Below the pieces are notes generated by a model. The model saw only the letters and a program-made list of their open reading frames with translations. It did not search any database and was not told where the DNA came from. Position numbers and translations under genes: made by a program. A DNA stretch of 64,000 nt, from NCBI RefSeq assembly GCF_018691265.1, contig NW_024881327.1, forward strand, positions 21,135,936 to 21,199,935, given 5' to 3'. The stretch comes from Tyto alba (lineage: Eukaryota > Chordata > Aves > Strigiformes > Tytonidae). Of the stretch, positions 13,811 through 26,370 are shown in pieces; within the stretch, counting starts at the first letter, position 1; every line of letters begins with the position of its first letter.

Positions 13811-15959
13811 ACCGTGTCTGAGAACTGTGCTTATTTCAGAGAAGGTGTTTTGCTTAAACTTCAACTTCAAGAAAAAGAGGAAAAAATAAATTAATTTATA
13901 TTCTGGAAAGGTATAAAGATTTAGTGTATTAAGTGCAACTGTAATATATTAATAAATTTGAAATACAGTTATAAACATTTCCCATATGGATTCAGTATTT
14001 TCAACTAGAATTTCCATACATACTCTTGGTGACTATTTTTTTTCCCCTAAATACTTACCAACAATAACAGAAAACAGAAAGACAAACAAAAGATAAAAGA
14101 TAATGAAATTGTACCTCAGATAAGTAAAAACACTCTAGAAAAACAGATTTTTCCAGAGGCAGTTCTTCCTTCAAATGCATTTCAATTATTCAATATGGTT
14201 TATGTAAACATTTAATTGAGTTTGGTGTAAAAGGGTCTTAGAAAAAAGAAAATAAGGGTTATTCATATTTTTATCAAATAAAAAGTGAACCCTGTAATAA
14301 ACTTTTTAAAGTGGACCTGAATACTTATAAACATTTAAAATTATATCAATATGATTTTCAGATATTGAGTTGAAGGGCTTTGTATTTTATTGAACAACTT
14401 CTGCCCTTCTACACTTTTTGAAGCATTTATATTTAAGATTTATTATAACCCTCATAAAGTTGATATTATTTTCATTTCAGGCTGTTTATCTACTTCCTAA
14501 ATTTTGGCACTAAATTTTTAAGAACTTGTAAGCATAAACAAAAAGAGTTATTTTTCTGCATCCTAATGCAAGAAATTGCTTATAGACAATGGTAATGACA
14601 ATATTTTATTATTAATAACCTTTCTGATTTCTGAGCATTTGGTTTCATACCACACCACAGCTTAAAGTACAGATTTGAATAAGCAGTCATGCACACAATG
14701 AGTTATATAGCTCTATAGAACTTCTTACAAACTTTATTTTAATCATTCCCCAACAACAGCGGATAAGATCTGTACAGATTTTCAGCCAGTTAAAAAATTT
14801 GGGTGTTACATTAAAGATATTATGTGATAGTCTATGGAACTTCAGTATCTTGTACTTGTTCATACAATCCACAAAAAGGCACAGAGTAAATACCACAGAA
14901 ATTTGTATCATTGCTTGTTCATGAAAGGAAACTAACTTCACAAAAACAGTGCATGAAGAAGGCAGGCATTTAAGTAGCACAGGAATGGCTCTTCAGAGGA
15001 AATAGTGAAACTTTATATACAAATTATGGTCAAAATGAGAAAAGTGCTTAAAACAGGCACTCATGACACTTTTTGCAATAAGCAAGGTAAACCTTAGTTC
15101 TGTCATTTCAAAACATATGAGCTACCCACTTGGAACAACAACATTTTTGCCAAGTATTTTTGTTGTTATTCTATTTTGTATTAAACAGAAAATATTCTAC
15201 ATATTCTGCATGGAACAGAAAAAAGTGTTATATTCATGATTAAGTACTTATTTGTAGAAATGTAGGACAATTACTTGCATTCTTCTGCTTTTCATGAATC
15301 TGTCTTTAATAAACCAAGGACAAATCTCCCTGTTCCATTTTTAGGGAAAGGACTAGGATCTTTAGACAAAGTTTTAAATATAACACTAGATAAAAGATCT
15401 ATTGTATAAATTCAATATACATTTTCTTAATACATATTTTGTTTGACTGGAAACTGTGCAATGAACTAGTGGGAAAGTTAAGCTTTTTCTGTGGAATATA
15501 GCTTCTTAATATCTGCGATAACCACTTCTGTGAAGAACTTAAATAACATGTATCCTTCTGATGAATCTTATGTCAAAGTTATGTCCAAAACTTACTTTGC
15601 AGGAGCATTTGACTAGCAGCATGCTTTTCAATCTCTTCAAAGAAACAGGAGACCAGATAAACTCTGGGGGAAAAAAAGTGAAAAATATCACTTTTTCAGG
15701 TATTTTTGTAGTAAAATCTCCTTAACTTGCTAACAAAAATAATATTTGCCTCCTTTTTACTCCTACAGAAATTCAGAGTCAGCATAGTTATGAAGAGAGA
15801 ATTATTGAAGAGAGAATTTAACTACAGTTCAGGTGCCCTGGCTTTTGAATCATGGAGATAGATACTGCCCTGTTGGACTTGCCATGGTAGCAATGACGAA
15901 GGAACATGAAAGCTCACAGCTAACTGCAAAATTCCAAGCCAAGATTACAAAACTGACAG

Positions 15960-15977
15960 AAAAAAAAAAAAAAAAAA
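15960..15977. repeat. A18 homopolymer
   Basis: Run of 18 A followed by a purine-rich stretch (gagagaaaaaaaa). It could be the tail of an old retroposed copy, but the upstream sequence was not recognised. Confidence 0.85.
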
Positions 15978-18255
15978 GAGAGAAAAAAAAGCTCCAGCCA
16001 AACACATTTCCTTACTTGTAGAAAGTGCAAAGTAGAGAAAAAAATCTGTGAGACTTTCAAAACTTAAGATCTCACAATTTATTTTGAAACAGTCACTCTA
16101 ATAACATAGTTAATCTTTAAGGACTCATTTCTACTCCTGTTGAAAGCATTAGTCTAGAGTGAGACTTAAAGCAATAATGTCAGAACATGGAGCTTGACGA
16201 AGGGGGATGGATAAATTTCTTTCATATCAGATTTTCTATTACCAAATCAGAAGAAAGCCTGTATATATTATTTATCCCTTTATTTGCCACTGCATTCTTA
16301 AGAGGTAATCTAATCCACAAAAAAAAAAAAAAAATACATGCTAATACAATTAAGAATCCAAACTCTTCTGCTAATATGAGAAAAAGAACACCAGACATCT
16401 CCTGAACACTCAGTGTAGACAATCCATCTTGTTTTTTCATGTGAAAAAATATACTGTTGGTCTCTGACAGGATACAATAACGGTTATTCTTTTCCAAGTT
16501 ATAATAAGTATTATTCTTTTCTGGTGTGTGTCATTCTGTCTTTAATTTAAAAAAAAAAAAATGTTTTAGAAAAATAAATAAACAAAAGGTTAGAGGGGTT
16601 CATGCTATTTTTACTGGTCACGAGCATCACTATATGACTTTAAATTCTCCCTCTTGCTTCTAAAACCTTTCCCAAATTTCCACACCAAATTTATATCTTC
16701 TTCCTGGACATATTATATCCAGATATATCTTTCAGTATGAATTTGAACATACTGTGCATGTGTTTCCTTTGCATATTAAGACACGACTATTCTATTTATC
16801 CACATTTTCAGAAGTTTGAACAAATATATATCAGGTGAGCAATCCCCTATTAAATCTTGTACAGACCTAGTATGTTGTTTAGTATCAAGAATCTATATAA
16901 TTTAGACTATTCTTAGAATTTATGTATCAAAATGATTGCAAAACTTAATAGATGTCTTTCAGCCTACTGAGAAGCAGTGTAAGAAATGAAAACTCACATG
17001 GGCAAATCTTCTGAACAGATATATAAGCAAGAAGAATGAAGTATTGCAAGCCACCATAACAAAAGGAACAAATACTTCAATTTCTGTACCATGGAAAAAT
17101 ACGAGAAAAAAAGCCAAAAGGAAGCTAGATGGAAAATTCAAAAAAAAAAAATTAACACAAGGTGGAAATATATGGAAAGAAGTGCAAGCCAAGGCAAGAT
17201 AATGATGTTAATGCAAAAGATAAAATATATACCAAATAAAATCAGTCAAAACTTCAGAAGTTAAAAAAACAGTGGAACTACAACAAATAAAAATGTTATG
17301 GTATGCCAACACATGCGCAGAAAATTAATAACTTCTGAGAACACACTGGGAAGAATGGAGAAAAACACAGTGATAAGTAAAAAAATAAATGAGAAAAAAG
17401 TAAATTCAGAAGTTTGAAGAATTTACATTATCCTCAAATGTTTAATCCTTACCTGAAGTGACTGCTTATTGTAGAAAATATAAAAAATCCTCCTTTCATT
17501 ACCTTCCTATTCCCAGACTGCAGGGATTCTTGTGACCACACAGCCTATAGATTTATTTAGAGAAGGTGTTCTACTCAAGTGGTTCTAAACTTTTGTTTTG
17601 CAGCAAATAGGGCTCAGGGCCAGTCCAACCTCTTTAGTGCCAAGTCTTATGTTTGTGGAATGGTTGCTGGAAGAATTATGTCCTGAGCAGATGTATGGCA
17701 CTTGTAAGTTGACAGTCCCATTACAGTGGCTGAGAGTAACTATTGCAAGACTTTATGATCACTCAGGTGGGCCATGTAGGCAGGAGAGTAATTTGAATCA
17801 CTAAATGAGAGAATTTTGAAGAAAAATGAGACCTTGATTTTGAACTGATATTTAACTGAAAGCCAGTGCAGAAACAGTAGATACAGTCTTGCAGACCATT
17901 TTGAATTAGTTTTATTTTCTAGTCAAAGTAAACATTTTGCTCTCTATAGGCAGAGGTTTAATTTCAACATACACTGCAATAATCAACCCAGAAGACCACA
18001 GAGCTAGAGGTTTCCTAAGTGATAACACAAAGCCAGAGCAGGGTCCAAATTCTGGAAAGATACTGGAGACCTGACAGGACTTCTGTAATTTTTGAGAAGT
18101 GAGAACCATTAAAAGTGTTTATTTTCCATAAACAAATTAAATAACTTATTGGTTTGAAAAATTTAATTTTATGATCATAACAAGTTTTGCATCTTTTGAC
18201 CCTTCACATTTCCTTTTCTGCTTTCTTTCTTTCTTCCTTCCCTTCTTCTCCAGCC

Positions 18256-18275
18256 AAAAAAAAAAAAAAAAAAAA
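18256..18275. repeat. A20 homopolymer after a pyrimidine tract
   Basis: Run of 20 A preceded, from about 18205, by a nearly pure C/T stretch ending in ccagcc. Low-complexity sequence; no element body was recognised. Confidence 0.88.
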
Positions 18276-20770
18276 GAGAAAATAAGGTATGCAGAAATCA
18301 AAATTGGGAAGAAAGACAAACAATACTGCTATTTTAGGGTTTTAGTAGTTTTTATCTGTTTTATAAGCTGTTTTAACTCTCTCCAGTATTTTAGTACAAG
18401 TAAAGTATACAATTAAAGGGATAAACATTTTATATTTCATTCCAATTTAACAGTCTGAAAGATCTGACAAGATCAATCTAATTTATTTCCCAACTAGATA
18501 ATAAAGCCTTTTTTTGAAAGTGCAAAAAATAAAGCCAGTTCTCAGAACCTGAGAGAAAGGATATATGTTCCAGGGACAATATCTATCCCCATGTCAGCAT
18601 GGACAAACTGAAAACTGTCCTAGGGTCTTTTCATTCTATAAAAACATAACAGTAAATGTGAACAAGTCCAAAACAGGGGAACAAACCCATTATCACTGAC
18701 CTAACAGTAACTAGCCCTAGTTGTAAATGGGAATGAGGTGTCCACTGAAACAAGAGCTATTATTAGTAGTCATGCTATGTAAACAGCCTTAGGAAAACTA
18801 ATATCTACTACCAAAAAATAATTTATAAAAAAGATATGATATCTTGAGCTGAATGAATAATTCATAATGAGCAATTTAACTAGCTAGATCACTTTCTTCT
18901 TTCTGCCTGAGATTTGTCCATGAACAGATTGCCATTTTCACACATTTGTTTCTTATTCAGAATAATTCTTCTTAATCTTTGGGTGAATAGTTGTTTGTTA
19001 AAAATTCATCATAAATATCCACCATTTCTCATGAATGCAAATGATCTTGTCTTAGTTTTTTGTGGAAAAAACATTTTGTTTCCTTTTTGGGGAGTAATTT
19101 TAGAATCATAGGGGTTTTACCAATATGAATGCTAGATAAGGCTTTATATTTGGCACCAGTCATAACTGTGTCTGTATTGGACATAATTCTATAAATAATA
19201 CAGTAGCTGCAAAGAATTGGATGCCTACATAACTAGACACCAGTGATTAAAAATAAGCGAATTGTGTCAGAGAAATTTTCCTCTATCACAATTAGATCCC
19301 CCAAAAATACTTACCACCTGATTTTGATCATTACAGTTTCTGCCCTTTTAAACATAGTTTGTTTACAATGGATAGATAAGAGTTCAGAGGCTGTCCCCAC
19401 TGATTACCTGCGTGCCTGTGTGTCTGTCATATTCTCTGGGGACAGCTAGAGAGGAGATGCAACAAGGGAGGGAACTGGCTGGGCTCAAAGCACAGAAGGT
19501 GATTTAGCATGGCTAGCCCTACTCTCATCAGTCATGCTGGCATGGTCAAACAGCATGGCTGTGATTTTCTAACTCATTCCCAACCGTACTGCCTTATATA
19601 TGTATTAATGTGAGAAGACAAGACTTCACAGGTAGATAGATAATAGACTAACCTTTTGTGGGCATATAGAAGTAGATTTGTTCAATAGACTCTGAGACCT
19701 GCTCAGTAGATACGTCAGCATTTTATAACTAGTCACCCAGTCTTTTTCTCTGCTGGAAATTTAGACTCCATGCTAAGGTGGGATGTACCATTGTCAAACA
19801 ATGCTCAAGAGAACAGAATAAATGTTAACTACATTGCAATACGCATGACTGCAGCATAAATTAGGTAATTCAGTCTGAGGTCCTGCAATTACATGTAAGT
19901 AATTTAATTAAGTTGTCATGAATATGCCTGTAAACAATGTTAGATCTATAGAAATATGTATGCAAGATCAGAGACATATCCTGGAAAACTGGTTTAGTTC
20001 AATGAAAAGTCTTAGAAAACATAAAAGTATAAAGTAGGAAACTTTCATTTTTACCAGCAGTAATCTTACACTGACCTTACTAACGATTCTACCTTTGTAT
20101 GTGAATTTGACATAGGATTACTTCACTGTCTTTAAATGGGGAAATACATTTTCCTGAAATACAATACCAAAAGAATCGAAACAATTTTATGACACAAATG
20201 AGTGAACATTTCTGTACTTATATGTAAATCATGACATTTTAAAGGTGACCTGTCTCTTCCAGTTTGTCCTTCACTTCTTTTTTATTTTTAAATTACTTAC
20301 AGAGGTGTTCAGTGTCCTGCCAGCTATGAGAACAAGACAGCTTTGTAGACCATTATGATCTTGAAAGTTGTAGGAACTAAATATGTCCTCCTAAGTCTAG
20401 AAAACCAGCTTATGCATGATGCAGTACCAAATGAAAACATAAGACTTGATAGATTTAACTAGCAGAAATAAAACACTCACTTTTGAAATATACTTGATTT
20501 AAGAGATATTGTGTGTTAACTTTGTAACAACAATTACAACACACTTTAAAATAAAACTGCAAACAATTTTCCAATAGATTTAGATTTAGATGGAAATAAA
20601 CATTTTTGTTTTATTTCTATGCATAATGATGAAGTCAATCAATACTATGGTTTACTACTGTGCTGTAATGTTTTCTTACACATCAGAACAGACAACAGAC
20701 ATAAATGTTATGCAAATTTAATGCCTGAATCATATCCAGCAGAAACAGTGACAATAGAGAAAAATAGCTA

Positions 20771-21110
20771 TGCTGGGTTTGTGAGTGCAGTGAGGGTTTT
20801 TGGTAGCAGGGGATGGCACTACAGTGGTGGCTCCCGGTGAGAAGCTGCTCGAAGCTCCCCCAGCTCCAAGTCGGAACTGCCCCTGTGCCAAGGCCGAGCC
20901 AATCAGCAGTTGTGGCTGTGCCTCTGTGATAAGGTATTTAAGAAGGGGAACCTTGGAGGGGGAGTAGTGAGGAGGAGTTACAAGGAGGACACCTAGACAA
21001 ACACCAACGTCAGTGGAAGAAAGAAAGAGGAAAGAGGAGGAGGGGTGCTGGTTCAGAGACACTACCTTTCAGCCCATGGTGAGACGGCAGGGCCACCCCT
21101 CTGCCACCCC
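20771..21110 (+). mobile_element. Truncated LTR fragment, same family as 25298-26370
   Basis: The 5' third of the same LTR. Shared text includes gctcgaagctcccccagct, gagccaatc, a TATTTAAG box (20935-20942), gtgaggaggagtt and ggtgagacggcag. It begins TGCTGGGTTTGTGAGTG (a form of TGTCCTGGGTTGAGTG) and similarity stops near gccacccctgg. The rest of the LTR and any second terminus are missing, and no target duplication is seen, so it is a deleted copy. It is diverged from the solo LTR and was probably inserted independently. Confidence 0.82.
20899..20942 (+). promoter_or_regulatory. CCAAT and TATTTAAG boxes in the LTR fragment
   Basis: CCAATCAG (20899-20906) and TATTTAAG (20935-20942) sit 29 bases apart, aligned with the CCAATC and tatttgag of the solo LTR. 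This is the better preserved TATA box of the two copies. Confidence 0.55.
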
Positions 21111-24100
21111 TGGTAAAAGCTGTTTTATGTAGATAAATACACAATCCATTTGTCCACAGTTTCCAAATCTCTTGTTACCAGGGCTGCTGGGTGGCCAGAA
21201 ATCCATTGTTTGCTGCCGAAAAAATGTCAGGGCAGTGAAGTATTACTAAAAGAATTAACTTGCCCCTGAAAATAGAAAGATTGTAAATTCCTATGCAGAT
21301 TCATTGCCACATAATGATGTAACCTAAGTTTTTTGATACTTGGAATGCACTTTAATTTGGATTAAAATTGGCAGTATGAAGGATATCTTCCCAGACTGCC
21401 CCAAGCCTGGACATGGAGTGCTCACGTGGCACCCCTACCACTGCTCAGTTCTATCAGGCTTTTGAGTTTAGATGTTAAAAGCAAATGGCAGAGCACACAG
21501 AGTGCTGACGTATTTCTACTACTTTTAAGGCACACGCCACAGCACACCCTTTGGGAATCACTAGCACACGGGCTACATTTACCTTTTGAGATTTTGCACT
21601 TGCTACTGAAAAGCCACAGCTTTGAGCAGGGGCACTGGAAGCTACCAAATTTTACATATAAAACAATAATAAATTACAGACTGAATCGGGGTATATACAT
21701 GCTCAATCTTCTCACAAATGGAAACTGACATGATTTAATGTCCACAGATGTCTGGAAAAAGGGAATTAATGGCATATCTGAAGCAAATTACAATACTGAT
21801 TTTTCTGGATGCAGCCACAGATTTATTTTCTTAGTATTACATCAGCTAAACACATGAAACTTACATTTAAAGTTAATATTTGATGCTCCTCATATTGAAC
21901 ACATCTTACAGAAAACATTTCAGAAGAATACTGTGTGGCCTTCAAAACGCTAATAATTTTTTCCACTGATCTTTTTTTTTTTTTTTCCTTAACACAAAGG
22001 GTTTGTATTAAAAGGAAGACTTGGCAGTCCTTTCTTTAAGGTATGATGTTGATATATAATTCTTTTTCTATTTTAGTAAAGATAACAGTTTTGAAAGTAT
22101 AGATAAGGTGATTAATAGGAACCTTAGAAAAGTGGTACTCTGTTCAAGTGCATAAACTCAGACTGAGAGGGGCAAGTAAATGATCAGGCACAGTTGAAAT
22201 CTAATGACAGCCCAGGCTTCCACTTGCATGTGGAATTTGAGAGCCTTAACACAAACGAATCAGGAACTCACAAAATGAGGCAAGATGACTGTGCTGAACC
22301 AGACTCACCAGCAGAGAAGACAGGTAGAACAAACTTCATTAGGTCAGCACACAGTGGCAGTGTTTGTAAAATGGGGCGACTGATAAGGCTGATGTCTCTG
22401 ATGAAGGACTAGTGTCCCCTTAGTGTCAGGTGGCAAATAGGCAAAAGTAAAACTAAGGGAACTGAGTCTTTTCAGACTGGTCTGATGGCAGAGCTGGCCC
22501 AATGGCAGCTAAGGAGAATCAGATTTTGTGGTAGAAGCAGTCTAACTAAATTCATAAGGGAGTCCTGTATGAGTGAACACTATCTTTGAACACTACTGTG
22601 AAGTAACTGAGCAAGCACAAACTGCGCAGTTTGTCATCCATTTTTTTTTAGCCTTGACGATTTCTTTTTATGAGAACAGTTATTTACCTCCCACTCCTCA
22701 ATGAGGTGTTCATCTTTCCAGGAACTACTACCTAGATCAAAAGCGAGAAGAAAACAGTTGTTTGGATTTAGAGCTGAAGTTTCTAACACCTGAAAGTTTC
22801 TGGCTCAGGATTAAAACCCAAATATTTTGTTTTATTTGAAATAGAGGAACTGCTAGACATATTACTTGAATTGATTCTTGTTTTTGCTAATGACACATAA
22901 CAAAGAAAGGGTATACATCATGGTTTGCCTGATTTTTCACTAGAGGTTGCCAAATTCATTTCCCATATTTATAGGAAACAGTTTCACTGGTGTGATTCTG
23001 CATAATCTGTTTTGGAAAACTACTACTCCATCTAACCTAACTGAAACTGACAGTTGGAAGTTGTTTAGATAAGATTTCAAGAACATTATTCTGGTTTGGC
23101 AAATTGACATTTTGCAAATCACAGTTGAATATAGTTGTTAATTCATCTGACTATAGAGTCTTGCTACATTTTATGTACATTTTAATACATTTTAGATTTC
23201 TTTAAACCTGAAAACTTACTGCATATTGCAGAGAGAGAGACAGGCAGAGCACAGTTTTGCTGTACCTCCTTGTGTTTCACTCAGGAAAGACTGAAGAAAG
23301 CATTAGTGGGTGAAAAAATATTTAGATTCTCAAGCTACATGTCCTCGTGGAGGGTATATCATTCTGTGACTTTCATGTAGCTGTACATAGAGATGGTGTC
23401 TTCTCTCCATCATTTTTTTCCATCTCTTATTCTCCATATCTTTGGTAACTGTCATACTGGTGCATGGACAAAAGTGATCCTGGAGTCTGATCACTCTGTA
23501 GTTAAACTCAGACTTCAAATTTCAGTGAAGATGTATGTATTATTCTCAGTCACCACTGGTACATGTTACAAACCACTCAGAAAACAAAGAACATTTACTC
23601 AAAACATAAGTAATAAAGCTACCTCCAGATCTACCTAATAAAGCAACAGTTTGTTTCTTTCTTCCAAAGAGTGTTGCTGTAGTCATTTGACTTACAGAAA
23701 CTGGACTTGGGCTGATTTTGTTGAGGTAAAATGCAGAACTCATACATGCATAAGTGCCCATTGATTTCGTAACATCTAGGAAAGCTCAGCCTGACTGTTT
23801 TGGGAATTAGACCAGGAAAGCAGAAGCCAAATGCCTTGGTTCTTATTACAGAGCAGGTGTAGAGAAGGTTAGAATCTGAGGGTGACAAAGAGGAAAAGAG
23901 AGGCAAGGTGAAAGTGATCTTTTAGAGCGGGAAGCTAGACTTGTAGTACTTTTGAAGATGGGGAGGACAGAAAAATAATCCTGCTTTAGAGTTTGCAAAG
24001 GAAATGGATGATCATTTAACACTATGTAATTTGTATTTGTTTCCTGTTGTCTGATTTATAAAACATGTTTACAGTATGATTCTCCTCCTTTTGATGGAGA

Positions 24101-25297
24101 AGTCTAAGCCTTTCATATCTCTAGAAGAGAAACATGGTGTTTATTTAAATAAGCCAGACTCAGTGTTGGAAGATGTCCAAAGAACCTGTGATAACGCCCT
24201 GTAACAAAGACATGACTGAATCACTGAACACAATATAGAGCAAAAGGAACATTAACATTCCTGGAAACAAATGATCTGTTTTCTTTTAATTCTGTTTTTC
24301 ATTAACTTTTGGTGTATTGGCAGATAAACAATCTTTGTTGTTCCTCAAAAAAAAAAACCCAACCCTACTTTAAGTAGCTTCCTGTTTCTAAACTATGACA
24401 AGCAGAAAACATCCTACTGACTATTGATTTTATTGGATAGCAGGACTAAAACCTACTTTCAGATGAAAGTAAAGAATGGGAGCTTGGATGTTTGGCAGAA
24501 TGATGCGATGGATACGTCCCTTGGTTGCTACAGTGATGGCTCATCTGCTTATATGTTCAAGAAATAGGGCTTTTCATTATTTCTTCTAAGAAGAAAAAGT
24601 GCTAACTCAACAAAGTGATTTGGTTTTGCACTAAAGCACAGCTAATGCAAATATCATTGCTTGGTTCTATTTTGAGCATGAAATTAATATCTTAAAGAAG
24701 ATAATATCAACAAATAACTTTTCTATGTTCTACCTAGTTAGTCCCATAGCATTTTTCACCACTGCAACTGTTTACCTCTTCTGTGAACCTGCAATATATC
24801 TGCAATAAATTAGATTTCTGGAATAACTGACACGAGGTCCCAGAATACTGTGGTATCTTTAATAAATTTTATTTCAAAATAGGATTTAATTATTTTTTTA
24901 CCTAAGTCATCCAGATGTTAGAGCTGGACAGATTTTACCAGCACTTTCTATTAATAGTTTCCTGAATATTTAAGTGAATTCTGTTCAGCTGTGGCCATAT
25001 TCTACTTCTGCTCATTTTCTTCAAGTACCCTCTGACCAGTCTATAGTAGTGGGAATGTTTACAAGAAGCTCATGTGAAAAATGCACATCTGAAGCTCCAG
25101 AAAATAACATTTTTTTACTGTACACAGGGAATACTTTTGTTACAATTTCCTGCATTCACAACCCAGGACCAACAACACCAAGATGTGACTAATCAGATCA
25201 ATTTCAGGTGTGAACCAGAAACAACTATTTGGTAGCACTTGATATTTTAACTATTTGATATGAGATATGATATTATTTTCCTTAAGCAGTAGAAAAA
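21111..25297. other. Intergenic between two LTR copies, no gene recognised
   Basis: AT-rich sequence between the LTR fragment and the solo LTR. I searched it for retroviral coding sequence, since two same-strand LTRs could bracket a provirus, and saw none. Open frames are short and unrelated. Confidence 0.65.
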
Positions 25298-25367
25298 TGT
25301 CCTGGGTTGAGTGAGTGGTGGAGTTTTTTGGTGGCAGGGGAGGGGGCTATCGGGGCGGCCCCCTGTG

Positions 25368-25462
25368 AGAAGCTTCTCGAAGCTCCCCCAGCTCCAAGTC
25401 AGCTCCACTTCTGTTTGGGAAATTGAGCCAATCGGCTGCACCTCTGCGATAATGTATTTGAG
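25368..25462 (+). promoter_or_regulatory. LTR U3 promoter: heat-shock-type element, CCAAT, TATA-like box
   Basis: In order: AGAAGCTTCTCGAAG (25368-25382), an exact nGAAnnTTCnnGAAn array; CCAATC (25428-25433); and tatttgag (25455-25462), a weakened form of the TATTTAAG seen at the same place in the sister fragment. Spacing from array to TATA-like box is about 75 bases. The CCAAT and TATA assignments are supported by conservation between the two copies. HSF binding is inference from the motif. Confidence 0.6.
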
Positions 25463-26176
25463 AAGGGATGTGGTGACGGGCAGTGGGACTGGTGAGGAGG
25501 AGTTGCTGCAGCTGCATGAACACCAAGGTCAGTGGAGGAACGGAGGAAGAAAGGAGGGGGGAGGTGTGCTGGAGCAGAGACCCCCCTGTATCCTGTGGTG
25601 AGACGGCAGAGCAGCCCCCCCCTGCCACCCATGAAGATCTACGGTGGAGCAGACATTGATTTATGGCCTGTTGCTCCTGCTCAGATTATCAAGGTTCTGT
25701 GCCCGAAGAAGGCCGGGGTCTCGTGGGAAAAGGCAGCCCCGCTGCTGTAATTCAGCGCTGGGAGGATTGCAGCATGCAGGGGAGTCCCATGCCAGAGCAG
25801 CTCGGGAAGGGCTGCAGCTGTGGGAGGGAATCCAGTCGGAGGAAGTTAGTGACCCATGACGGAGCAGTGTGGGGAATGCTGCGTCCCATGGGAGGAACTC
25901 ATGGTGGAGAAAGTTTGTGGAGGACTGTCTCCTGTGAGAGGGGGACCACGATGGAGCAGGAGGAACAAGTTCCGGACACTCCCCTCACTGAAGATGAAGG
26001 AAAGTGGCAGCGCTGACTGCACCCCCCATTCCCTGCCCCTGCGCCACTGGGGGAGGAGGTAGAGATATCGGGAGCAGAACTGAGCCCGGGAAGAAGGGAG
26101 GGGTGGGGGGAAGGTGTTCTCAAGATGTGGCAATGCTTCTCACTGTCCTACTCTGTTATGTGTTGTTAGTGTCTGT

Positions 26177-26182
26177 AATAAA
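26177..26182 (+). terminator. LTR polyadenylation signal AATAAA
   Basis: AATAAA followed by atgtatgtt and a T-rich stretch, about 190 bases before the LTR end. This fits the R/U5 region of an LTR and would end transcripts started in another LTR, or elsewhere upstream. Confidence 0.65.
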
Positions 26183-26370
26183 TGTATGTTCTTTTTTTCT
26201 TCCCCTAACGAGTCTGCCTTTTGCTCGTGATCATAAAAGGGGGATTTTTCCCCATCCCAGTCCTATCTTGAATCCCAAGCCTGGCTCTCTGGCCCTTCTC
26301 ATTGCCAGAGGGGAAGGGAGAGAGTGCTGCTGCATCGTGGTTGGCTGCCAATCAGGCCTAAACCACAACA

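Larger units (their letters stand above)
8159..20770. other. Intergenic, no gene recognised
   Basis: AT-rich DNA with no assignable exon or RNA gene. It holds a hairpin at 9383-9431, an AC microsatellite at 13728-13750 with a GATATA-type tract after it, and A runs at 15960-15977 and 18256-18275. The second A run is preceded by a long pyrimidine tract ending in cag. Open frames here are short and unrelated to known proteins. Confidence 0.7.
25298..26370 (+). mobile_element. Solo LTR of an ERVL-like endogenous retrovirus
   Basis: A 1073-bp GC-rich block in AT-rich DNA that begins TGTCCTGGGTT and ends CTAAACCACAACA, so it has the TG...CA termini of an LTR. It is flanked on both sides by aaaaa (25293-25297 and 26371-26375), consistent with a 5-bp target duplication, the size typical of ERVL-type elements. 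Inside are a CCAAT box, a TATA-like box and AATAAA in the order expected of U3-R. No gag, pol or env sequence lies next to it, so it is a solo LTR left by recombination between two LTRs. The several overlapping open frames inside it are by-products of high GC. Family assignment is by terminal sequence and duplication length only. Confidence 0.88.

Noticed and set aside
20771..26370. Possible full provirus, with 20771-21110 as 5' LTR and 25298-26370 as 3' LTR.
   Set aside because: The intervening sequence is ordinary AT-rich DNA without gag, pol, env, primer binding site or polypurine tract. The two LTR copies are also clearly diverged, and the first lacks most of its length.
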